Below, piece by piece: positions 7,953 through 17,000 of a stretch of DNA of 64,000 nucleotides; within the stretch, counting starts at the first letter, position 1; the number at the start of each line of letters is the position of its first letter. The notes under the pieces are model-generated. The model did no database searches, was not told where the DNA came from, and saw only the letters and a list, made by a program, of their open reading frames with translations. Source of the stretch: Butyrivibrio sp. NC2007 (lineage in GTDB: Bacteria > Bacillota > Clostridia > Lachnospirales > Lachnospiraceae); assembly GCF_000421405.1 (NCBI RefSeq), contig NZ_ATWY01000006.1, positions 124,001-188,000 on the forward strand, in the 5' to 3' direction. Made by a program: the position numbers and the translations under genes.

Positions 7953-8911
7953 TCTTCATTTATTTCCATTCCAAACTCTTCAACAGATTTGATACTATAT
8001 GAGGTATCTACATGAACGCCATAATAAGTTTTTATCAAAATCTCACTCATCAGGCCAAAGATAATCATCAAAAGTCCAATGATAATAAAGAATATAGTCA
8101 AAAGAGGCGGGAAGATATTATCCCTCATCTTACGCCCTTCGCAGAAAAGCACTATTGACCATATGCCACAGCCAAACCCGGCAATACCAAAGAAAAATCC
8201 CATTCCTCCAAGAAGATGAAGTGGTCTTGTGGCAAATTTGTTCCAAAACCACACCGATATCATGTCAACAAAACCTTTGATAGTACGTTTCCAGTTATAT
8301 TTTGTGGAGCCTGACGTTCTGGGTCTGTGGTTTACCACCACTTCTCCTACTGTAAATCCTTTTATTTTGAGGATTGCCGGAATAAATCTATGCTGCTCAC
8401 CATAGAGAGTCAAACCCTTAAAGCATTCCCTTTTATATACTTTAAGCGAACAACCACTGTCATGAATTCCATCGTGAACAAGTAGGTATCTGAGAAAATT
8501 GGCGCCTCTTGACACAAATCGCTTCATAAAAGTATCTTTCCTGTTTTTGCGCCACCCGGACACGATATCCAGATTATTGTCATGAAGGTAATTAAGCATA
8601 TTAGGAATGTCTGCCGGATCGTTCTGGCCATCACCATCCAGAGTGACGATATAGTCATTCTTAGCCGCCTTAATTCCAGCATCCATAGCTGCTGTTTGCC
8701 CAAAATTTTTGCGCATCCTAATATACTTAAGAGGTGTTAATGTTCTGCAGACCTCGTCAGTCCCATCTGATGATCCATCATTCACAAAGATTATTTCATA
8801 AATGTAATTATTTGCTTCGCAGACATCCTTGATCTCCTGATGGAGCTTTGCTATATTTCCTTCTTCGTTGAACACCGGTACTACAACCGATATACTATCT
8901 TGATAACTCAT
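7949..8911 (-). CDS. DPM1/GtrB-like glycosyltransferase family 2
   Basis: A 320-aa GT2 protein related to polyprenyl-phosphate glycosyltransferases. The GT-A core shows VVPVFNEEGNI, FVNDGSSDGT and VTLDGDGQNDP (metal-binding DxD near residue 95), then HRFIPAILKIKGF and the polyprenol-glycosyltransferase pattern NHRPRTSGSTKYNW. Two hydrophobic segments at about residues 230-255 and 265-290 anchor it in the membrane. Such enzymes charge undecaprenyl phosphate with one sugar for use on the outer face. It overlaps the GT10 gene by four bases (ATGA). Confidence 0.85.
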   Translation of the reverse strand: MSYQDSISVVVPVFNEEGNIAKLHQEIKDVCEANNYIYEIIFVNDGSSDGTDEVCRTLTPLKYIRMRKNFGQTAAMDAGIKAAKNDYIVTLDGDGQNDPADIPNMLNYLHDNNLDIVSGWRKNRKDTFMKRFVSRGANFLRYLLVHDGIHDSGCSLKVYKRECFKGLTLYGEQHRFIPAILKIKGFTVGEVVVNHRPRTSGSTKYNWKRTIKGFVDMISVWFWNKFATRPLHLLGGMGFFFGIAGFGCGIWSIVLFCEGRKMRDNIFPPLLTIFFIIIGLLMIIFGLMSEILIKTYYGVHVDTSYSIKSVEEFGMEINEE

Positions 8912-8930
8912 AAATTGGCCTTTCTTGATT

Positions 8931-10079
8931 CTATATATTTTTCTTAATCACTTCACTAAAAAGATTTAGATATTTATCAGAAGTTGATTTCCAGGAGAAA
9001 ACATCTCTGACCAGTTCAATACTCCGTTGTCCCATGGCTTTACGATTTTTTTGATTTTTTACCAATTCTAAAATCTTACCACCAAAGTCTGCTGCCGTCA
9101 CCACATATCCGTTACCGTCAATCAGCTCGTCGCTTCCCTGGCAGGGAGTCATTATGATTGGTAGTCCATAGGACATTGCTTCCAATACAGCATTCGGCAT
9201 ACCCTCCTTGCGTGAAGGAAAGAGAAAAACATCTGCTCCAGAGTAGTATTGGGGTAATTCAGCTTTAGATTTTTGCCCATGGAATGTAACATTGTTGATC
9301 AGGTTATTTGACTTGACCAGTTCTTCCAAAGTCTCTCTGTATGGGCCGTCGCCCACTATATCTAACGTAACATTTTTCCCCTCATCACTGCATATGCTGA
9401 TAACCTCTGGGAGTAGCGGAATAATATCTTGGAGTCCTTTTCTCTCAATCAGCCTGGAAACAAAGAGAAGTCTTACTGAGCTATTGTCTTCTGTGTCTGC
9501 CGAGTTCTTGCTTTCCTGACATACATCCGCCCCATTGGGAATGATCAGAATCTCCTTCTTATTATAAAAGTTCAAGGCAAGTTCCTCTAGTCCCTTACTA
9601 TTTGCCACCAAAGCATCCGCTTTTTTCCAAATAGCTATAATAGCTGGTGCAATGAGTTTATAAACTGACGTAAATCTGTCCTGAAATCCCGGAATATCAC
9701 CGCCGCCAAATCTGATAACATATGGCAGATCGTATTTCTTTTTAAGCCAATAACCGATTGGTCCACTGGGAATACCAAAGAAGACCTGGCAGATATCATA
9801 GCTAACCTCCTTCTGAAGTCTGTCTGCCACAGGCAAGGCTTTCTTTAGATAATCAAGCATTTCCTTAAAACTGCAGTGCTCAAGGTGCTTTCTATTGGTG
9901 ACCAGGCGATATATTTTCAGTCTTCCATCTTCTTCATACTTTTTCTCACCATCAAACCACACTGTTACTATGGTTACTTCATGTCCTGCTTCAGAATACT
10001 CTTTTGCAAGGTGCATAAGTGCATTTGCCCCGCCTCCTCCTACAGGAGGATATTCATGAGACACAATCAATATTTTCAA
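8931..10079 (-). CDS. glycosyltransferase family 4
   Basis: A 382-aa GT4 enzyme. The N-terminus LKILIVSHEYPPVGGGGANA contains the glycine-rich acceptor loop. LLFVSRLIERKGLQD opens the C-terminal domain, and FPSRKEGMPNAVLEAMSYGLP carries the E-x7-E donor motif near residue 300. I choose TTG at 10079 as the start because GGGAGG lies seven bases before it and the upstream residues of the longer frame are not family-like. It sits 19 bases upstream of the GT2 gene in the same operon. Confidence 0.85.
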   Translation of the reverse strand: MKILIVSHEYPPVGGGGANALMHLAKEYSEAGHEVTIVTVWFDGEKKYEEDGRLKIYRLVTNRKHLEHCSFKEMLDYLKKALPVADRLQKEVSYDICQVFFGIPSGPIGYWLKKKYDLPYVIRFGGGDIPGFQDRFTSVYKLIAPAIIAIWKKADALVANSKGLEELALNFYNKKEILIIPNGADVCQESKNSADTEDNSSVRLLFVSRLIERKGLQDIIPLLPEVISICSDEGKNVTLDIVGDGPYRETLEELVKSNNLINNVTFHGQKSKAELPQYYSGADVFLFPSRKEGMPNAVLEAMSYGLPIIMTPCQGSDELIDGNGYVVTAADFGGKILELVKNQKNRKAMGQRSIELVRDVFSWKSTSDKYLNLFSEVIKKNI

Positions 10080-10109
10080 AAAGCAACCTCCCTTATAGTA
10101 AATACTCAT

Positions 10110-10234
10110 TCAGAGCTTTAATTACATACGATTCTTCCTTAGATGTGGCTTATCGGGAATTTAGCAAGCATGCAGATCTGGCCTGACTCTAATGAAGCTG
10201 GTTAGGTTGAACATTGGTTTTTCCTTGCCACAGA
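10110..10234. other. intergenic gap within glycan operon
   Basis: About 125 bases between the aminotransferase stop and the GT4 leader. No gene or strong terminator is visible, so the genes are probably co-transcribed. Confidence 0.3.
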
Positions 10235-11332
10235 TTAATTTGTAAAGCCATTTAATGCATTGATAATATAGGCCTGCTCATCGTCTGTCATTCCATTATA
10301 CATCGGAATTGAGAGAACAGTATCAGCCAGACGCTCTGTGATTGGGAGTTCTCCTTTTTGGTGTCCCAGGTAGGCATAGGCCTGCGCAAGATGAGGTGGA
10401 ATTGGATAGTGGATTATTGTTCCTATCTCGCGTTTATTGAGATATTCTATGAGTTTTTCGCGCTCTTCACACCTGATCACATATTGATGCCAAACTGCTG
10501 TTGCTCCTGGAGCTATTTGTGGAAGCATTATCAGTGGATTACTGAGTTCTTCAGAATATCTTTGGGCGATGCGCTCACGTTCCTCCGTTAGTTCTTTTGC
10601 ATGCTTAAGACGAACTCTTAGAAGCCCTGCCTGAAGTTCATCGAGTCGGGAATTTGCACCCACCACTTTGTTATAATAGCGCTTCTCGCTGCCATAGTTT
10701 CGGAAGATCTTGAACTCTTTTGCCAGGGTTTCATCATTGACAACCACAGCACCGGCATCACCGAAAGCACCTATATTCTTGGAGGGATAAAAAGAAAAGC
10801 ATCCCACGTCCCCAAAGGTTCCGGTCATCTGCCCATTAAAGCATGCCCCATGAGATTGGGCACAATCTTCAACAAGTTTCAGGTTATGCTTTCTGCAGAT
10901 ATCTGTGATCCTATCCATTCTGGAAGCCATGCCATATAGATGAGTTACAAGAATAGCCTTAGTGTTTGGGGTAATAAGGTCTTCTATCTTGTCAGGATCC
11001 ATACCGAAATGTTCATCCGGTTCTATAAATATTGGGGTAGCTTCATTTATTGTGATGCCCATTACAGAAGCAATATAAGTATTACCCTGGACAATTACCT
11101 CGTCTCCTTTACCTATACCCAGGAGCCTGAATGCAATCCAAAGGGCATCAAGACCTGATGCAAGTCCAACACAGTACTTTGCCCCTGTATATGCTGCAAA
11201 CGCTTCTTCGAAAGCTTCTACTTCTTTCCCAAGGATATACCATCCGGAGCGAAGTACCTCGAGAGCCTTTGCCTCAAATTCAGTTTGATATTTGTAAAAG
11301 CCGCGATCCATGCGGTTGGGGAGAATCTTCAT
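10235..11332 (-). CDS. FdtB/QdtB-like sugar aminotransferase (DegT family)
   Basis: A 365-aa PLP-dependent DegT/DnrJ/EryC1/StrS aminotransferase. GLASGLDALWIAFRLLGIG binds the cofactor phosphate, VEDCAQSHGACFNG holds the PLP-contacting Asp near residue 156, and FYPSKNIGAFGDAGAV carries the Schiff-base lysine K185. The K-N-x-G-A-x-G-D-x-G-A form resembles FdtB/QdtB enzymes that make dTDP-3-amino-3,6-dideoxyhexoses. It is the first gene of the leftward glycan operon. The exact sugar cannot be named because the partner isomerase and acetyltransferase are not present. Confidence 0.83.
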   Translation of the reverse strand: MKILPNRMDRGFYKYQTEFEAKALEVLRSGWYILGKEVEAFEEAFAAYTGAKYCVGLASGLDALWIAFRLLGIGKGDEVIVQGNTYIASVMGITINEATPIFIEPDEHFGMDPDKIEDLITPNTKAILVTHLYGMASRMDRITDICRKHNLKLVEDCAQSHGACFNGQMTGTFGDVGCFSFYPSKNIGAFGDAGAVVVNDETLAKEFKIFRNYGSEKRYYNKVVGANSRLDELQAGLLRVRLKHAKELTEERERIAQRYSEELSNPLIMLPQIAPGATAVWHQYVIRCEEREKLIEYLNKREIGTIIHYPIPPHLAQAYAYLGHQKGELPITERLADTVLSIPMYNGMTDDEQAYIINALNGFTN

Positions 11333-11424
11333 ATAACCCCTTTCCCATTCTGTACTATAAGAAACCTTACCATTAATACCTAAATCAGCCGAACAATCAG
11401 AATAATAGCAATACGCGCCGCACC

Positions 11425-11446
11425 CACTACGCCATTATATCATAAC
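11425..11446 (-). promoter_or_regulatory. extended -10 promoter of the glycan operon
   Basis: On the minus strand TGATATAATGG gives TG-N-TATAAT (TATAAT at 11439-11434), about 95 bases before the aminotransferase start. No good -35 box is visible, as is common for extended -10 promoters. The hexamer overlaps the last codons of the AbiH-like remnant. Confidence 0.45.
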
Positions 11447-11702
11447 AAGCAACTTTTAATCCTGATAAAGTTCAGTTTACCGGATGAACTTTTCAATACG
11501 TTATCCGAACATTCGGATAAGACCTCATCCTTATCAATGCTGAATGGATTGTTAAAGTATCTTTCAAATTCCTTTGGCCACTCCTTTTTTCAATATATGA
11601 CAGTACCGAATCTTTGTGTTTAAGGAAAAACAAGAAGTCGGTATATGAAGTTGGCAATTTATGAGCCAGGTCAAATCCATTTCCAACGATAAGAAAGTTC
11701 AT
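11440..11702 (-). pseudogene. AbiH-like abortive infection gene remnant
   Basis: MNFLIVGNGFDLAHKLPTSY followed by TDFLFFLK is the characteristic N-terminus of AbiH-family proteins (nucleotide-binding GNGFDLAH). After about 39 codons the frame shifts: the better continuation, KKEWPKEFERYFNNPFSID, is in another frame and ends at 11440. A full AbiH protein is about 300-400 aa, so most of the gene is gone. It marks a former phage-defence gene next to the SIR2-like gene. Confidence 0.6.
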
Positions 11703-11721
11703 AGTTTGTCACCTTTTCTAT

Positions 11722-11751
11722 CCTTGCGCTCCTGTGAAATTATGCCCATGG
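11722..11751. repeat. degenerate IS1634-like terminal repeat
   Basis: CCTTGCGCTCCTGTGAAATT followed by ATGCCCATGG resembles the IS end at 15392-15419 read on the opposite strand (CTGCGCTCCCGTGAAATTAT followed by ACCAAGG). It lies just upstream of the AbiH remnant and may be a solo, decayed end. Confidence 0.4.
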
Positions 11752-11805
11752 TTTGTTCATGCAGGGACTGTTACAACATTATTCAGGAAGAATAACTCTG
11801 GATGT

Positions 11806-12150
11806 TTCTGATAAATGTCAGGATACAAATGGAAAATAACTACGCAGAACAGGCAACAAAACCATTTACCATAGCGTGAAAGAATGTCATGCTCATGGAA
11901 TCCGATAATGGAGCCTATGCCAGTGCAATGATCTTCAGCATAGCTGAAAGAACCAGCGCTAATAGCCTAAATACCTATGATTATTTTTTGGCTGCTTCTA
12001 TTTGAAATCCCGAAACATCAGGATGTCAAGTATCTTGACTTCATAAATGACCTTCTTCCCTGGTCAAAAGCGTTCAAGAGAAGTGTCCTAGCATGTATAA
12101 AAGAGCATAATTTATTTACCAAGGTTCAAATCTATGAAATTGCCAGTAAT
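11806..12150 (+). pseudogene. IS66-family transposase C-terminal remnant
   Basis: Plus-strand translation gives ENNYAEQATKPFTIA, an in-frame stop (TGA where GGN for Gly is expected), then KNVMLMESDNGAYASAMIFS, IAERTSANSLNTYDYF and, after a frame change, EIPKHQDVKYLDF and DLLPWSKAF. This order (N-x-AEQA-x-KPF, G-x-x-ASA-x-x-x-SI-x-E, NL-x-x-YDYF, E-I-P-K-H, DLLPW) is that of the IS66 TnpC C-terminus. The gene is truncated at its 5' side, carries a stop and a frameshift, and is inactive. Confidence 0.7.
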
Positions 12151-12433
12151 TGACGGTCTCTATTTATTAAGTACTCAAGAATGAGGGCTTACTCTCAATC
12201 AGTGTTTTGACACGTTCATAATTTACCGCTGATCCCATTTAGCTGTGACTTCTTCTATAATTTCTTGGTTCTTCATTTTTATAGTTTCATCGACAGCTTC
12301 TGCAGTTAGCAGCTTGATTCAACGACACAGTTTATAAAACTTATCCGTATTTATCTTGTCTGTTTTTCACTGCTCTGACAAGACATGCACAAAAGCCTCC
12401 CCCTTACCCGCATCATCCTTTTATATGTCTCAT
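12151..12433. other. degraded intergenic stretch
   Basis: No intact gene. The minus strand holds short broken open segments, for example LLTAEAVDETIKMKNQEII between about 12240 and 12310, separated by stops. They look like an old coding remnant but I cannot name a family. Confidence 0.35.
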
Positions 12434-13738
12434 TTATTTTAAAAATGATGTGACAATTGACAATCTCTTTTTCGAAGCAGCTTTCGCAAATCCTACCACA
12501 GAGTAACAACTATCTTTATTCGAAGAGTACATAAATTCTGCATATTTCCTTCTATACCTCCATCCATCTTCTTTGAAAGCTCTCGCCAAAAATGTTATCA
12601 TTGCACTTTCACTTAAAGATGGTTGAGTTAAGCCATATCTATAATTATTCCATTTTTCTTCCGTTTTCTTATCAATCACCAAGACCTTTTTATCATCTAA
12701 GTGTACTTGTAGGTATGTATTAAGCATACTATTTAGATAATAGTCCCCAAAACCATATCCAATTATTATTAGCTTCCGATTATGAAGTAGACAATTGAAT
12801 AATTCCATCTGGTATACATCGAATGGATTCTGCAAAAGCTTATCAGCCTTCATTAATCCTGTGATGATGTTTGCCGGATGCAGATCTTCCCTCTGTTGTG
12901 TCAGATGACCAGAACGCCCGATGTTCTTCCTATATTTTTGAACCTCATTAAAATTCTTATACTTATACAGGACACTTCTCGGCTCATCATAAGCATGTCG
13001 GTTTATATCTTTAGGATCATAATTGGGTTCTTCAAAAAAAATCTGACCATGAAGATTAGATACCCTGTTTCTATCGTCATCTTTTAAATATACTTCCGGT
13101 CTAAATCTCATAAAACTCTCGTAGCCAGGTTCATCCACATAGCCATCATTGTAGTTCGGAAGTGCAAACTGTGGCCATGTATCATAATTAAGGTTAAATA
13201 TATCAAATCTGCAATTAAGTTCTTTCTCAATTGTGTTAAAGAATTTTTTGTATTTATTTCCTTTAGAGGCAAATTCCTTATTATAAGCATAGACAATCTC
13301 GTTTATTTCTAGTACAACTTCTTTAAGAAGCATTCTAACTATATATCCAAGGCTGTCAAAAGCTTTATTGTTTTGATTGGCCATATTCTCAAATTCCACA
13401 TTAAGGTCTGTGAAAACAAGATGAGGTGATAAGTATTCTTTAGCTACATATGTACTATTTTTATTAGTAATATAGCTATACAACAGCTCAAGTACATTAA
13501 AGTATTCCTCAAAATTCACCACATCAGCAATCTTACTAGAATTCCATTTTCCCTCATAACGATTATGACTTTGCATTTCATAGATTTTCTTACAGATTTT
13601 TCTTTTAAGAGATACAATACCCTCTTTGTCATCGCTAACTGTTCCTTTATTGAAAATTCTCTTTGAAATATCCCAAGTCGAAACACCAGTAGCTTCTATC
13701 ATGGCCCCGGCACCTAATATTACTGTGATTCTCTGCAT
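12434..13738 (-). CDS. SIR2-like domain protein, possible NAD-consuming defence factor
   Basis: A 434-aa protein with a SIR2-like Rossmann fold. ILGAGAMIEATGVST at residues 7-21 is the nucleotide-binding loop, FNLNYDTWPQ near 180 corresponds to the sirtuin F-x-x-N-x-D region, SNLHGQIFF near 228 supplies the conserved His, and KLIIIGYGFGDYYLNSML near 320 is the closing G-Y-x-F-x-D-x-x-x-N motif of SIR2_2-type proteins. Stand-alone or fused SIR2-like proteins often deplete NAD during phage infection. Location between an AbiH remnant and IS elements fits a defence zone. No partner such as an Argonaute or TPR protein is adjacent, and the C-terminal 70 residues are unassigned. Confidence 0.7.
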   Translation of the reverse strand: MQRITVILGAGAMIEATGVSTWDISKRIFNKGTVSDDKEGIVSLKRKICKKIYEMQSHNRYEGKWNSSKIADVVNFEEYFNVLELLYSYITNKNSTYVAKEYLSPHLVFTDLNVEFENMANQNNKAFDSLGYIVRMLLKEVVLEINEIVYAYNKEFASKGNKYKKFFNTIEKELNCRFDIFNLNYDTWPQFALPNYNDGYVDEPGYESFMRFRPEVYLKDDDRNRVSNLHGQIFFEEPNYDPKDINRHAYDEPRSVLYKYKNFNEVQKYRKNIGRSGHLTQQREDLHPANIITGLMKADKLLQNPFDVYQMELFNCLLHNRKLIIIGYGFGDYYLNSMLNTYLQVHLDDKKVLVIDKKTEEKWNNYRYGLTQPSLSESAMITFLARAFKEDGWRYRRKYAEFMYSSNKDSCYSVVGFAKAASKKRLSIVTSFLK

Positions 13739-13867
13739 AATAAAAACCTGTCATGAGATGATTTCCTCTATAAAGGACATTGAAAGAAATCAACACTAAC
13801 TTTTCCTTTCCCCTGTTAATCGTGATGTTGGTTATAAAAGTTTGTATGTAAATGTTTAACCATTTAA

Positions 13868-13895
13868 CCTAATGTCCCGCCATTTTATACCAAGG
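13868..13895. repeat. IS1634-like terminal repeat, transposase 3' side
   Basis: Read on the minus strand, CCTTGGTATAAAATGGCGGG followed by ACATTAGG. It pairs with the end at 15392-15419 over 28 bases, with the conserved blocks CCTTGGTATAA, CGGGA and AGG and variable bases between. Confidence 0.75.
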
Positions 13896-13896
13896 C

Positions 13897-15408
13897 TCAT
13901 GTCGGTACAGGGACTTCCATAAGCTCATAGCGCTTACATTGTTTATTAGTTATCTCAGACAGATGATGGGTTTTACCAGGCTGCTGATAGTATTTGATAA
14001 CATCCAGCTCGTCAAGCAGTGACTGCATTGTGTAGTCGCTGAACAGGCCGTTTTCATCCATCTGCTTTTTTATATAAGACATCAGCTGCAGTGCTATGAA
14101 CTGCACAAAGAACTCACCTTCAAAATTTTCTTCAGATGCGACAGACATCCTGCGCATCGAAAGACGCTCTTTGAGGTTTCCGAATGACTTCTCGATAAGA
14201 TCCTTCAGCCTGTATATACGCAGCGCTTCGACAGAATCCTTGATGCCATTTGTCATAAGCGCAAAGTAACCATAGTTACGCTTAGCCTTACGTATGGCAT
14301 CCTCATTGAACGAGTATACCTTTCCTCTTACTGGTGTTCATGTACCCAAAAGTACTTCTATACAGCTTTGTATCTTCCGGATCAGGAGTGCCATTTACCA
14401 AGTTGTTTTCAAGGCGGTCAAGCATCGCATTGAACCGCACCTTGTCATCAGTAGCTTTTTGGTCATTATAGTAGAAACGAAGATATATTCGGCGCTTGTC
14501 AGTAATGGCTTCGCCTGAACGAGGCTTCTCCTCTGTATACCCCCATTCTTCTGTAAATGACATGACATATAGCTTTAGCTCAGAATTATAGTTAAAGTGG
14601 GTAACGAAATCATCACGGATCTTGTTCAGACGATTGCTCACAAGGCTAAGTGAGAGTTTGGCGCCGATGAGAAACTTATGATGATGCTTCATCAGGTCAT
14701 TTATGTTCTTCTCACTGTAAAAGCCTCTGTCCATGACAAGCTTTAGCTTTTCAAGTTTAAAGAAATCAATATCCTTAACGAGATTCTCTATAGTCTTGAC
14801 ATCAGTGATGTTACCTGCCAGTTTCCTGTAGTAAACAGGGAGCATTGATTCCTCTCCATACAGCAGAGCAAGATTTACCTGCGGGAGGGAATCGCCTTCT
14901 TTGTTCTTTCCATACTTGGCCTGCTTTATCAAAGCCGAGTATGAGGAGATAGATGTCGTATCAAAAGCGAGGTATTCATCGCAGGAGTGGCGCTTTGCCT
15001 GATATTTGAAGTAATCCATCTTGGATTCTTCAGTGATCAGTCCGAACAGTTCACTGCTTCTCTGCGAAGGAATATCCTTGCCATAAAGATGCCTGTCTTT
15101 TCAGCAATCCTGTCAAGCAGGTATGTTGCTCCATTGAACTGGCGAAAACAGATATCTGTCGGTACAGGTACGGTCTTGGAGGATGTAAGGCTTGCTTCGT
15201 ATTCGGCTTTGAGACGATGGAAGTTCTTGTTAGGTTTGAAGTCATTTCCATCGTACTTGCCAATGTACTCACGCTTATGATCAGCCTGTTGCTTTTCTGC
15301 GTTCCAGAATGGATGATCAATGTAAGCGTAACCATTCTGAATGCCGACTTTATTAGTAATCCAGGGCTCATTTATCTTGATATCCATAACTCCTTGGTAT
15401 AATTTCAC
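13897..15408 (-). pseudogene. IS1634-family transposase, broken in three frames
   Basis: Piece one (15408-15037) has the N-terminal domain with DHKREYIGKYDGNDFKPNK and FNGATYLLDRIAEKTGI. Just after this an out-of-frame junction joins directly to GKDIPSQRSSELFGLITEES, so roughly 35 codons present in relatives appear deleted. Piece two (15019-14303) carries AFDTTSISSYS, GNITDVKTIENLV and KLVMDRGFYSE with catalytic Asp residues of the DDE domain. A further frame change near 14320 leads to piece three (14256-13897), with LKDLIEKSFGNLKERLSM and the last catalytic Glu. Family members are about 550 aa; this copy is inactive unless supplied in trans. Confidence 0.78.
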
Positions 15409-15419
15409 GGGAGCGCAGG
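15392..15419. repeat. IS1634-like terminal repeat, transposase 5' side
   Basis: CCTTGGTATAATTTCACGGG followed by AGCGCAGG, the partner of 13868-13895. The transposase ATG at 15408 lies inside this repeat. Confidence 0.75.
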
Positions 15420-15448
15420 ATTAAAATTGACCAAACTTCGCTTTTAAC

Positions 15449-16189
15449 TCAGGAAACAGTTTCCAACACATACTCAAGTCCTTTTTGCACCTTATAGACT
15501 TTTGCATGTTCCATTAGTATTTGTTTAACTATTTTTAATTGCGGTGAATCCGTATCATCATCATAAAGAAACACCACTTCATATTTGTCTTTAAGTTCAT
15601 CAGCTGAAAAGGCCCATTGTTTTGCTGATGGTATTAGCTTCGATGCATCTTTTTCCTTAAAAGAAAAAAACTTTATCGCTATTTTCCCTATAACGTAGTC
15701 AAAGTTAACGTTTTCTTTATAAGCCCCTGAAACTTTAGAGTCAGAAAGCTCCATGTTTGAAGAAGTTAATATCTTCCTGATGTATTTCTTTTCCTCTGAC
15801 CGAGACAGACGTTGATTCTTACTCATGTCAAATTTAAGATACACCTTAGTATAGTTGTCGACATAATCCTCATCATCCGCTACATCCAATGCTATAACAT
15901 TTGAAAATCTAAACTCATTAACATATCTCTTTTTGTAATTCTCAATCGAAAAATCCGAATCATAATTAAAAATATTCATTTCCACTTGTTGTTTGATCCC
16001 AGCCAAATATGTTTTAACAAACATTATATCAGCCTCATCATCAAAAGCTTGAAATCGCTTAAAATTTGAAATATATCTAAAGTCTCGCTGACCTGTTGAA
16101 ATATTGTGAAACAGCACCCCAACGCACAAACACTCATCTGATATAATATTGTTGTAATAATTTAACGCTGCATATTCAATCTTACTCAT
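15449..16189 (-). CDS. DUF3037-like protein
   Basis: A 246-aa protein beginning MSKIEYAALNYYNNIISDEC followed by LCVGVLFHN, matching the DUF3037 opening (a Y-x-x-x-x-Y segment followed by a G-V-x-x-x strand). No membrane segment or catalytic motif is obvious. The gene ends 30 bases from the IS boundary and starts 10 bases after the HipA-like kinase stop, so the two form an operon. DUF3037 proteins are known to occur next to HipA-like kinases, which suggests a partner or antagonist role; the molecular function is unknown. Confidence 0.6.
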   Translation of the reverse strand: MSKIEYAALNYYNNIISDECLCVGVLFHNISTGQRDFRYISNFKRFQAFDDEADIMFVKTYLAGIKQQVEMNIFNYDSDFSIENYKKRYVNEFRFSNVIALDVADDEDYVDNYTKVYLKFDMSKNQRLSRSEEKKYIRKILTSSNMELSDSKVSGAYKENVNFDYVIGKIAIKFFSFKEKDASKLIPSAKQWAFSADELKDKYEVVFLYDDDTDSPQLKIVKQILMEHAKVYKVQKGLEYVLETVS

Positions 16190-16199
16190 AGCTTCCCTT

Positions 16200-17000
16200 T
16201 CATTTTCCCAAATATTTCAAAATTGTCACACAGATATCATCAAAATGAGCAATCCGATATAATATATAACAGATCAATGCATCTATATCATCCTTTGCAG
16301 GTAACCATTCTTCAGGAATTTCTTCTACAATGTCATATAGTTTATCTTCTGTAATTATGTCAACAAATGAGTTTCTATAATTACACAATATTTTCTCTCC
16401 TACTGAAATATTTCTAAAAAACATCGAATATAACTCATTATTTTCTTCAAGTATCTTTGAGCTAAAATAATCTTTTTCACGCATTGCGGTTGTCAAGCAA
16501 CGTGCATCCCAGATCGCTTGATTGATAAAAACGTGCGAATGATCAATCGCCCACAGAATAACACTATTTTTATAATATTGTACAAGAAGGTTTCCTGGGT
16601 TTCGATCAGTATTAAAAATAATATGATCAAACAAAAGGATTTTATAAAAATCATCCTTGTTATTTATGAGCGGAACGATGCTTTCCACTAAAACAACTGA
16701 CTTATTAAGATATGTGGAATAAAAACCATATCCAAGTTGTCTTTCACTAACACATTTATCATATACTTCAGTATCATTATCAATAATACAGACTCCTGAA
16801 TCCGGCATAGGAATCCCCAATAAATTGGCCAAGCGATAGCAAAGATATTCATTAAATAAAACCAACGTTCCTTCCGGCCCATTGTTAGTCTTTATCACAA
16901 CCATTTCATTTTCATTAGTCATAGCCAGTTTAGGCTCTGTTATACCATTCCCAATATTATGAAATACTACCTTGATATGTTCATTCTGTATCCTTTCCAC
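16200..17000 (-). CDS. HipA-like Ser/Thr kinase
   Basis: A 266-aa compact HipA-family kinase. VVIKTNNGPEG near residue 34 supplies the ATP-binding lysine. LFDHIIFNTDRNPGNLLVQY near 125-145 is the catalytic loop with the H-x-x-x-N-x-D-R-x-x-x-N pattern, and LWAIDHSHVF near 152 is the metal-binding segment (DFG equivalent). It lacks the large N-terminal subdomain of classical HipA and no HTH antitoxin is adjacent; the partner is the DUF3037 gene 10 bases downstream. The target is unknown. It could be a toxin, a defence kinase or a regulator. Confidence 0.68.
   Translation of the reverse strand: MERIQNEHIKVVFHNIGNGITEPKLAMTNENEMVVIKTNNGPEGTLVLFNEYLCYRLANLLGIPMPDSGVCIIDNDTEVYDKCVSERQLGYGFYSTYLNKSVVLVESIVPLINNKDDFYKILLFDHIIFNTDRNPGNLLVQYYKNSVILWAIDHSHVFINQAIWDARCLTTAMREKDYFSSKILEENNELYSMFFRNISVGEKILCNYRNSFVDIITEDKLYDIVEEIPEEWLPAKDDIDALICYILYRIAHFDDICVTILKYLGK

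Larger units (their letters stand above)
13868..15419 (-). mobile_element. IS1634-like insertion sequence, decayed
   Basis: An element of about 1.55 kb bounded by 28-bp imperfect inverted repeats. It encodes one transposase on the minus strand that is now in three pieces. Flanking bases are ATTTAA on the left and ATTAAA on the right, similar but not an exact target duplication. A second, truncated copy is at 1553-2000, and smaller traces are at 11722-11751 and about 17310-17370, so the family has been active here more than once. Confidence 0.8.

Noticed and set aside
13897..15408. Programmed frameshifting in the IS1634-like transposase
   Set aside because: One junction removes about 35 codons found in relatives and no slippery heptamer is visible at either break, so decay is simpler.
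13862..15425. Target-site duplication of the IS1634-like element
   Set aside because: Flanks ATTTAA and ATTAAA are similar but not identical, and AT-rich hexamers match easily by chance.
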